Shown piece after piece: positions 1 to 5,011 of a stretch of DNA of 5,011 nucleotides. A program made the position numbers and the translations under genes. Source of the DNA: Pseudomonadota bacterium (GTDB lineage: Bacteria; Pseudomonadota; Alphaproteobacteria; Rhizobiales; Rhizobiaceae); NCBI GenBank assembly GCA_023419995.1, contig JAEZXF010000188.1, forward strand, positions 1-5,011, in the 5' to 3' direction. The notes under the pieces are model-generated. The model saw only the letters and a list, made by a program, of their open reading frames with translations. It searched no databases and was not told where the DNA came from. Positions within the stretch are counted from its first letter, which is position 1; each line of letters opens with the position of its first letter.

Positions 1-948
1 ATCCACGACATCCTCGTGCAGGGCGCGCAGATGACGGTCGTGCTGGCGGCCGCGCCCCTGCTCGCCGGCCTGGTGCGCAAGGCGAAGGCGCGGCTGCTGC
101 GCCGGCAGGGGCCGTCGCTCCTCCAGCCCTACCGCGACCTCGCGCGCCTGATGCGCAAGGAGGCGGTGGTGGCCGAGGGGGCGTCGTGGCTGTTCCGCGC
201 CGCGCCCTACCTAGTCTTCGCCGCGACATGGGTGGCCGCCGCGCTGGTGCCGACCTTCGCCGGCGGGCTGGTGTTCTCGTGGACGGCGGACCTGATCGCC
301 ATCATCGCGCTTCTCGGCACGGCGCGCTTCTTCCTCGCGCTGGCCGGCATGGACGTCGGCACCGCCTTCGGCGGCATCGGCTCGTCGCGCGAGATGATGA
401 TCTCGTCCTTCGCCGAGCCGGCGATGATGCTGACCATGTTCGCGCTGGCGCTGGTCGCCGGCTCGACGCAGCTCGCCACCGTCTCGGCCGTGCTGGCGAC
501 GCCGGAGGTGGGGCTGCGCGTCTCGCTCGGCATGGCGCTGATCGCGCTGGTCATCGTGGCGATCGCCGAGAACGCGCGCATTCCGGTCGACAACCCGGCG
601 ACGCATCTCGAGCTGACCATGGTGCACGAGGCGATGGTGCTGGAATATTCCGGCAGGCACCTCGCCATGATCGAGCTGGCGTCGATGCTGAAGCTCGTCC
701 TCTATCTCTCGCTCATCGCCTGCGTGTTCGTGCCGTGGGGCATCGCACCGGCCGGCGCCAGCGCGCAGGCCTTCGCCGCGGGCGCGGCGCTGTGGGCGGC
801 CAAGCTCGGCCTCGGCGGCCTGCTGCTGGCGCTGTTCGAGACCTCCATCGCCAAGATGCGCGTCTTCCGCGTGCCGGATTTCCTCGGGGCGGCGCTGATG
901 CTGGGCCTCCTCGGCACGCTGCTGCTGTTCGTGTCGAGGAGCCTCTAG
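1..948 (+). CDS. hyfC: HyfC/HycD/NuoH-like membrane anchor subunit (5' end outside window)
   Basis: Integral membrane subunit that joins the peripheral arm to the antiporter-like subunits in group 4 hydrogenase and complex I relatives. The frame is open from base 1 and 315 residues are visible. Family homologs start only a few residues earlier, so the true start probably lies just before the window; the GTG at 16 and ATG at 31 are internal. About eight hydrophobic segments are seen (near residues 8-25, 70-88, 97-116, 140-158, 171-189, 227-247, 257-279, 293-311 of the visible part), as in NuoH. Family motifs are RRQGPS (34-39), GIGSSREMM (125-133), the acidic loop AENARIPVDNPATHLE (189-204) followed by HEAMVLEYSG (209-218), and ETSIAKMRVFRVPDF (280-294). 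The loop at 189-218 matches the NuoH region (ETNRxPFD...EYSG) at the quinone-site/E-channel interface. The stop is 2 nt before hyfE. The family call is firm; the Hyf name is by resemblance and does not imply hydrogen metabolism. Confidence 0.93.
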   Translation: MHDILVQGAQMTVVLAAAPLLAGLVRKAKARLLRRQGPSLLQPYRDLARLMRKEAVVAEGASWLFRAAPYLVFAATWVAAALVPTFAGGLVFSWTADLIAIIALLGTARFFLALAGMDVGTAFGGIGSSREMMISSFAEPAMMLTMFALALVAGSTQLATVSAVLATPEVGLRVSLGMALIALVIVAIAENARIPVDNPATHLELTMVHEAMVLEYSGRHLAMIELASMLKLVLYLSLIACVFVPWGIAPAGASAQAFAAGAALWAAKLGLGGLLLALFETSIAKMRVFRVPDFLGAALMLGLLGTLLLFVSRSL

Positions 949-950
949 CC

Positions 951-1616
951 ATGCCGCACGCGCTTTCCTTCGACATCGCCCACATGCTGGCCGGCGGGCT
1001 GGTGCTGGTGTCGTTCATGCTGCTCTACCAGGACCGGCTGCACGCGCTGGTCAACGTCTACGCGCTGCATGCGCTGGTGCTGACGGCCTCCGTCGCCTGG
1101 CAGGCATGGGCGCAGGAGGCGCCGCATCTCTACATCACCGCGGCGGTGGCGCTGGTGTTCAAGGCGATCGTCATTCCGGTGGCGCTGCACCGGATCATCC
1201 GGCGGCTCGGCATCCACCGCGACATCGAGAACGTCGTCGGCATCGGCACGACCATGCTGACGGGCATGGGCCTCGTGGCGCTGTCGATGGTGGTGATGCT
1301 GCGTGTGACGGCCGATGCCGACCCGCTGGCGCGGGAGGACCTGGCGATGGCGCTCGCCGTCGTGCTGCTCGGCCTGCTGCTGATGGTGACGCGGCGCAAT
1401 GCCGTGGGTCAGGTCATCGGCTTCATGTCGCTGGAGAACGGCCTCGTCCTCGCCGCCGCCGGCGCGCGCGGCATGCCGATGGTGGTCGAGATCAGCGTCG
1501 CGTTCTCGGTGGTCGTCGCCTTCATCGTCATCGGTATCGTCCTGTTCCGCATCCGCGAGCGCTTCGACACGGTGGACGTGCGCGCGCTCGACGATTTCCG
1601 GGGAGAGCGGCAATGA
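951..1616 (+). CDS. hyfE: HyfE-like membrane subunit (NuoK-like C-terminal part)
   Basis: Small integral membrane subunit, 221 residues, close to the length of E. coli HyfE. It contributes a NuoK-like proton path between the HyfC anchor and the antiporter subunits. The ATG at 951 follows the hyfC stop by 2 nt and has a GAGGAG ribosome site at 936-941, 9 nt upstream. Hydrophobic segments lie near residues 8-26, 30-50, 60-80, 92-118, 130-146, 149-170 and 176-199; a charged tail (IRERFDTVDVRALDDFRGER) ends the protein. Buried charges that could carry protons are Lys71 (FKAIVIP), Glu162 (SLENGLVLAAAG) and Glu180 (MPMVVEISVAF); the last two resemble the paired transmembrane glutamates of NuoK. The gene overlaps hyfF by 4 nt (ATGA), indicating coupled translation. 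In E. coli a HyfD gene precedes hyfE; here it does not. Nothing suggests damage or truncation. Confidence 0.9.
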   Translation: MPHALSFDIAHMLAGGLVLVSFMLLYQDRLHALVNVYALHALVLTASVAWQAWAQEAPHLYITAAVALVFKAIVIPVALHRIIRRLGIHRDIENVVGIGTTMLTGMGLVALSMVVMLRVTADADPLAREDLAMALAVVLLGLLLMVTRRNAVGQVIGFMSLENGLVLAAAGARGMPMVVEISVAFSVVVAFIVIGIVLFRIRERFDTVDVRALDDFRGERQ

Positions 1617-3076
1617 CGGCGCTGCCGTTCGAGGCGACCGTCGCCGTCCTGGCGATCCCGGCCGCGGCGGCGCTGGTGCTGGCGGTGGCGCCGGGCTACC
1701 GGCTTGCCGCGCGGCTGAACGTGATCGCCAGCCTCATGACCTTCCTCGCCGCGCTGTCGCTGTTCGCCAGCCAGCGCCCGCAGCCGGGGCAGTACCTCTT
1801 CGTCGACGACCTCAACATCGTCTTCATCGTGCTGAACACCTTCGTCGGCTTCACCGCCAGCGTGTTCAGCGCCGGCTACATCCGGCACGAGCTGGAGACG
1901 GGACGGCTTTCGCCGGCCAACCTGCGCTTCTACCACGCCATGTACCAGACGATGATGTTCGGCATGAACCTCGCCTTCGTCGCCAACAACATCGGCCTGA
2001 TGTGGGTGGCGGTCGAGCTGGCGACGCTGACGACGGTGCTGATGGTCGGCCTCTACCGCACCCACGAGGCGCTCGAGGCGGCGTGGAAGTACTTCATCCT
2101 CGGCTCGGTCGGCTTCGCGCTGGCGCTGTTCGGCACCATCCTCGTCTACATGGCGGCGCAGCCGGCCGTGGGCGAGGGGCACGACGCGATGGTGTGGACG
2201 ATGCTGGTCGAGCATGCGGCGCGCTTCGACCCGGCGCTGCTCAACCTCGCCTTCGTCTTCCTGCTCATCGGCTACGGCACCAAGGTAGGGCTGGCGCCGC
2301 TGCACGCCTGGCTGCCCGACGCCCATGCCGAGGGCCCGACGCCGATCTCTGCCGTGCTGTCGGGGCTGCTGCTCAACGTCGCGCTCTATGCGGTGCTGCG
2401 CTTCAAGATCCTGCTGGCGGCCAATCCCGGCGCCATCGCCCCCGGCCCGCTGATGATCGGCATGGGCCTCGTCTCGCTCGTCTTCGCGGCGTTCATGCTC
2501 AACCGCCGGCGCGACATCAAGCGCATGTTCGCCTACTCCTCCATCGAGCACATGGGCATCATCGTCTTCGCCTTCGGCATGGGCGGCCCGCTCGCCAATT
2601 TCGCCGGGCTGCTGCACATGGTCATGCACAGCCTGACCAAGTCGGCGATCTTCTACTCGGTCGGCCACATCGCCCAGATCAAGGGCACGCAGAAGATGGC
2701 GGAGATTTCCGGCCTGACGGTGACGCATCCCGGCCTCGGCTGGGCGTTCCTGATCGGCGTCGTCGCGATCGCCGGCCTGCCGCCGCTCGGCGTGTTCATG
2801 AGCGAGTTCCTGATCGTGTCGTCGACCTTCGCCGTCGAGCCGCTGCTCGCCGTGCCGCTGGTGCTGGGGCTGCTGGTGGCCTTCGGCGCGCTGGTGCTGC
2901 GCGCCACCGGCATGGCCTTCGGCGAGCCGTCGGGGAACGCGCCCGCCGGCACCGCGCCGGGGTGGGTCTCCTACCTTCCGATCCACGCGCATCTGGCGCT
3001 GGTGCTCGCCGCCGGCCTCTATCTCCCGCCGCCGCTCGTCGGCTGGTTCCGCAACGTCGCCGGGCTTCTCGGCTGA
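1613..3076 (+). CDS. hyfF: HyfF-like antiporter-like proton-translocating subunit (NuoL/M/N family)
   Basis: Polytopic membrane protein of 487 residues in the proton-conducting antiporter family (Proton_antipo_M type); it would pump or conduct protons in the membrane arm. The start is the ATG in the ATGA overlap with hyfE, with a GGGGAGAG site at 1600-1607, 5 nt upstream; longer in-frame starts would run through hyfE. Key charged residues are present: Glu135 (WVAVELATL, the TM5 glutamate), Lys224 (GYGTKVGLAPLHAWLPDAH, the TM7 lysine), His238 and Glu240 next to GPTPISAVLSG, Lys343 (HSLTKSAIFYS) and Glu398 (GVFMSEFLIV, the TM12 acidic residue as in NuoM). RRRDIKRMFAYSSIEHMG (298-315) is another family signature. 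About 14 hydrophobic segments are seen. There is no NuoL-type long lateral helix after the last segments. All of this suggests a working proton channel. Length and gene position favour HyfF over HyfB or HyfD. Confidence 0.92.
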   Translation: MTALPFEATVAVLAIPAAAALVLAVAPGYRLAARLNVIASLMTFLAALSLFASQRPQPGQYLFVDDLNIVFIVLNTFVGFTASVFSAGYIRHELETGRLSPANLRFYHAMYQTMMFGMNLAFVANNIGLMWVAVELATLTTVLMVGLYRTHEALEAAWKYFILGSVGFALALFGTILVYMAAQPAVGEGHDAMVWTMLVEHAARFDPALLNLAFVFLLIGYGTKVGLAPLHAWLPDAHAEGPTPISAVLSGLLLNVALYAVLRFKILLAANPGAIAPGPLMIGMGLVSLVFAAFMLNRRRDIKRMFAYSSIEHMGIIVFAFGMGGPLANFAGLLHMVMHSLTKSAIFYSVGHIAQIKGTQKMAEISGLTVTHPGLGWAFLIGVVAIAGLPPLGVFMSEFLIVSSTFAVEPLLAVPLVLGLLVAFGALVLRATGMAFGEPSGNAPAGTAPGWVSYLPIHAHLALVLAAGLYLPPPLVGWFRNVAGLLG

Positions 3077-3078
3077 GC

Positions 3079-3085
3079 GGGGAGG
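3079..3085 (+). promoter_or_regulatory. Ribosome binding site deciding the hyfG start
   Basis: The purine run GGGGAGG lies 6 nt before the ATG at 3092. The alternative GTG at 3086 directly abuts this run and so could not be served by it. This supports starting hyfG at 3092 rather than 3086. It is the strongest ribosome site in the window and sits in the 15-nt gap after hyfF, the only gene junction here without tight coupling. Confidence 0.7.
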
Positions 3086-3091
3086 GTGAGG

Positions 3092-4606
3092 ATGACCGAC
3101 ATCTGGCAGGGAATGGAGGGCAGGCGGGTCGCCCGCCACTGCGGCGCTCCGCGCCTGGAGGTGACGCGCGAGGACTGGCTCGGCGCGGCATCGGCGCTGT
3201 CGGCCGGGCGCCTGACGCTTTCTGGCCTGTGGGGCGACGAGGATGCCGTGCACATGGCGGTGCTGGCACAGGAAGGCCCCGATCGCCTCGCCGTGCTGTC
3301 GCTCGCCTGTCCGGACGGCACCTTTCCCTCCGTCGGCCGGCTGCATGCGCCCGCGATCCGGCTGGAGCGCACCGTGCGCGACCTCTACGGCCTGGTGCCG
3401 GAGGATGCGCCCGACCTGCGGCCTTGGCTCGACCACGGCCGGTGGGGCGTGCGCCATCCGCTGGGCAGGCGCGAGCCGGCGCCGGCGGGGGGCGACGCCT
3501 ACGAGTTCCTGCCCGTCGAAGGCGAGGGGCTGCACCAGATCCCGGTCGGCCCGGTCCATGCCGGGGTGATCGAGCCCGGCCATTTCCGCTTCACGGTCTG
3601 CGGCGAGACGGTGGTGCGGCTCGAGGCGCGGCTCGGCTACACCCACAAGGGCATCGAGGGGCTGATGCGCGGGGCGCCGCTGTCGCGCGCGGTGCGCCTC
3701 GCCGGCCATGCCTGCGGCGACAGCACGGTCGCTTACGCGCTTGCCTTCTCGCGCGCGGCCGAGGCGGCGCTTGGCGTCGAGGTGCCGCTGCGGGCGCAAT
3801 TCTTGCGCGCGCTGATGGCCGAGCTGGAGAGGCTGGCCAACCATCTCGGCGACATCGGCGCGATCTGCAACGACGCCTCCTTCACGCTGATGCTTGCCCA
3901 TTGCGGCGTGCTGCGCGAGCGCGTGCTGCGCGCCGCCGAGGCGGTTTTCGGCCACCGCCTGATGCGCGGCCAAATCGTGCCGGGCGGCGTCGCCGCCGAT
4001 CTTGCGGGCGAGGGCGTCGCCGTCCTTCGTGCGCTCGTCGCCGAAATCCGCTCGAAGTTCCCCGAGCTCGTCGAGCTCTATGACAACACCAGCTCGCTGC
4101 AGGACCGCACGGTCGCCACCGGCACCCTCAAGGCGGAGCTGGCGCGCCGCTTCGGCGCCGGCGGCCATGTCGGCCGGGCCTCCGGCCGCGACTTCGACGC
4201 GCGCCGGGCGCTCGCCTTCGCGCCCTACGACCGGCTGGCCTTCGAGGTGCCGGTCTTCGACGAGGGCGACGTCAATGCCCGCGTCTGGGTGCGCATCCGC
4301 GAGGTCGAGCAGTCGCTGTCGCTGGTGGAGCGGATCCTCGACGGGTTGCCGGGCGGCGAGGTTGCCGCGCCGGCGGAGCCGGCCGGGGAGGTGCGCGAGG
4401 GCGTCGCGGTCGTCGAGGGTTTCCGCGGCGACATCCTCGCATGGCTGCGCCTCGGCGCGGACGGAACCGTCGAACGTTGCCATTTGCGCGACCCGTCCTG
4501 GTTCCAGTGGCCGCTGCTCGAAGCCGCGATCGAGGGCAACATCGTCGCCGACTTCCCGCTCTGCAACAAGTCGTTCAACTGCTCCTATTCCGGGCATGAT
4601 CTGTGA
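3092..4606 (+). CDS. hyfG: HyfG-like large subunit (NuoC-NuoD fusion) lacking most NiFe ligands
   Basis: Peripheral-arm subunit of 504 residues, somewhat shorter than E. coli HyfG/HycE (about 555-570). Residues 1 to about 130 form a NuoC-like domain ending in the signature LERTVRDLYGL...APDLRPWLDHGRW (91-118). Residues from about 150 onward are NuoD/NiFe-large-subunit-like: GPVHAGVIEPGHFRF (153-167), GYTHKGIEGL (182-191), then the L1 region at 204-212 and the L2 region at 467-472. In true NiFe hydrogenases L1 is RxCGxC and L2 is DPCxxC. Here L1 reads HACGDS (206-211), keeping Cys208 but with Ser211 for the second cysteine, and L2 reads DPSWFQ (467-472) with neither cysteine. NiFe binding is therefore not expected. 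The C-terminal tail (479-504) carries Cys491 and Cys497 and ends SYSGHDL, with no DPCxxC maturation site. His156 and Tyr183 align roughly with NuoD residues near the quinone pocket. It overlaps hyfI by 1 nt. Annotation pipelines would call it hydrogenase-4 component G; it is better regarded as a hydrogenase-related, Ehr-type subunit. Confidence 0.92.
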   Translation: MTDIWQGMEGRRVARHCGAPRLEVTREDWLGAASALSAGRLTLSGLWGDEDAVHMAVLAQEGPDRLAVLSLACPDGTFPSVGRLHAPAIRLERTVRDLYGLVPEDAPDLRPWLDHGRWGVRHPLGRREPAPAGGDAYEFLPVEGEGLHQIPVGPVHAGVIEPGHFRFTVCGETVVRLEARLGYTHKGIEGLMRGAPLSRAVRLAGHACGDSTVAYALAFSRAAEAALGVEVPLRAQFLRALMAELERLANHLGDIGAICNDASFTLMLAHCGVLRERVLRAAEAVFGHRLMRGQIVPGGVAADLAGEGVAVLRALVAEIRSKFPELVELYDNTSSLQDRTVATGTLKAELARRFGAGGHVGRASGRDFDARRALAFAPYDRLAFEVPVFDEGDVNARVWVRIREVEQSLSLVERILDGLPGGEVAAPAEPAGEVREGVAVVEGFRGDILAWLRLGADGTVERCHLRDPSWFQWPLLEAAIEGNIVADFPLCNKSFNCSYSGHDL

Positions 4607-5011
4607 TGCGCAAGCTGCTGTTCGAAAGCCTTATCCGGCCCATCCTGACCGAACGGCGGCCCGCGGCTTCGGACGACGCCGTGCGGCAGCTCGCCGAGGC
4701 CGTCGGCCGGAAGGCGCGGCGGCGGCTCGGGCGCTCTCTGTCGATCCGCGCCGTCGATGGCGGATCCTGCAACGACGCCGAGCTCGAGATCCACGCGCTG
4801 AGCAACGCCTTCTACGACGTCGAGCGCTTCGGCATCCGCTTCGTCGCCTCGCCGCGCCACGCCGACGTGCTGCTCGTCACCGGCCCGGTGACGAGGAACA
4901 TGCGCCAGGCGCTGGAGCGGGCCCACGATGCGACGCCCGACCCGAAATGGGTGGTGGCGGTGGGCGACGACGCGCTCGACGGCGGTATGTTCGCCGGCAG
5001 CTATGCGGTGG
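4606..5011 (+). CDS. hyfI: HyfI/NuoB-like small subunit with altered Fe-S ligands (3' end outside window)
   Basis: The visible 135 residues belong to the NuoB/HycG/HyfI family, which normally holds the [4Fe-4S] cluster (N2 in complex I) beside the NuoD-like subunit. The ATG at 4606 shares its A with the hyfG stop (TGATG). No good ribosome site precedes it, so translation probably depends on re-initiation after hyfG. A basic N-terminal segment (KARRRLGRSLSIR, 36-48) leads into DGGSCNDAELEIHALSNAFYD (51-71), then RFGIRFVASPRHADVLLVTGPVTRNM (74-99), DPKWVVAVG (112-120) and DDALDGGMFAGSYAV (121-135). Family members usually read SCNxCE and VGDCA. Here Ala58 replaces the second cysteine and Asp122 the third, leaving Cys55 as the only cysteine so far. 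The remaining ligand (GCPP region) lies beyond the window. Apart from these sites the sequence is intact and conserved in character, arguing against a decaying gene. The family is certain; cluster binding is doubtful. Confidence 0.88.
   Translation, partial: MRKLLFESLIRPILTERRPAASDDAVRQLAEAVGRKARRRLGRSLSIRAVDGGSCNDAELEIHALSNAFYDVERFGIRFVASPRHADVLLVTGPVTRNMRQALERAHDATPDPKWVVAVGDDALDGGMFAGSYAV

Noticed and set aside
16..33. GTG at 16 or ATG at 31 as the start of hyfC.
   Set aside because: The reading frame is open to base 1 and the residues before 16 (Ile-His-Asp-Ile-Leu) look like the normal family N-terminus, so the start is probably just outside the window.
3086..3091. GTG at 3086 as the hyfG start, adding two residues.
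   Set aside because: It directly abuts the GGGGAGG ribosome site; the ATG at 3092 has proper spacing.
3123..3137. GC-rich hairpin GGCGGG-TCG-CCCGCC inside the first codons of hyfG, considered as a terminator or attenuator.
   Set aside because: No following T-run, it lies within coding sequence, and such short GC palindromes are expected by chance in this composition.
1399..4083. Long plus-strand open frame (about 890 codons) out of register with hyfE, hyfF and hyfG.
   Set aside because: Arg/Ala/Gly-rich composition without recognisable motifs, and it overlaps conserved genes in another frame; a shadow of high GC.
1409..4597. Very long open frame on the minus strand (about 1,060 codons) opposite hyfE, hyfF and hyfG.
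   Set aside because: Its translation is rich in Arg, His, Gln, Ala and Gly with no domain character, and it lies antisense to three well-recognised genes. Long antisense frames arise from the strong G/C third-position bias here.
4606..5011. hyfI as a pseudogene because of the lost cysteines.
   Set aside because: The frame is open for all 135 visible codons, the start is coupled to hyfG, and the non-ligand motifs are intact, so a functional but altered protein is more likely. The 3' end is not visible, so this is not fully excluded.

Overview
The window is a single plus-strand, GC-rich (roughly 70% by eye) stretch of an operon for a membrane complex of the hydrogenase-4 / formate-hydrogenlyase / respiratory complex I superfamily. 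Codon use is strongly biased to G/C in third positions, and the protein sequences look most like those of Alphaproteobacteria, probably Hyphomicrobiales (rhizobia and relatives). That assignment rests on recognition alone; there is no rRNA or marker gene to confirm it.

Layout: 1-948 is a HyfC/NuoH-like membrane anchor (start just outside the window); 951-1616 is HyfE (NuoK-like C-terminal part); 1613-3076 is HyfF (antiporter-like, NuoL/M/N family); 3092-4606 is HyfG (fused NuoC + NuoD-like 'large subunit'); 4606-5011 is the 5' part of HyfI (NuoB-like 'small subunit'), cut by the window end. The genes are separated by 2 nt, overlap by 4 nt, are separated by 15 nt, then overlap by 1 nt, so this is one transcription unit whose promoter, and probably a hyfB-like gene, lie upstream. 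No intergenic stretch is long enough for a promoter or terminator, and I see no RNA gene, mobile element, CRISPR array or repeat.

How the parts fit: HyfC, HyfE and HyfF would form the membrane arm, with the usual charged residues for proton transfer present. HyfG and HyfI would form the peripheral arm docked on HyfC. The peripheral arm is unusual. HyfG keeps only one of the four cysteines that bind the NiFe centre in true hydrogenases, so it belongs with the hydrogenase-related (Ehr-type) complexes. HyfI, in addition, lacks two cysteines expected to bind its [4Fe-4S] cluster (Ala58 and Asp122 stand in their places). No HyfH-type ferredoxin lies between hyfG and hyfI, and no HyfD lies between hyfC and hyfE. 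The window therefore appears to encode an ion-translocating complex I relative whose redox module is not a hydrogenase and may have no conventional metal centre at all. This is the main point of interest.
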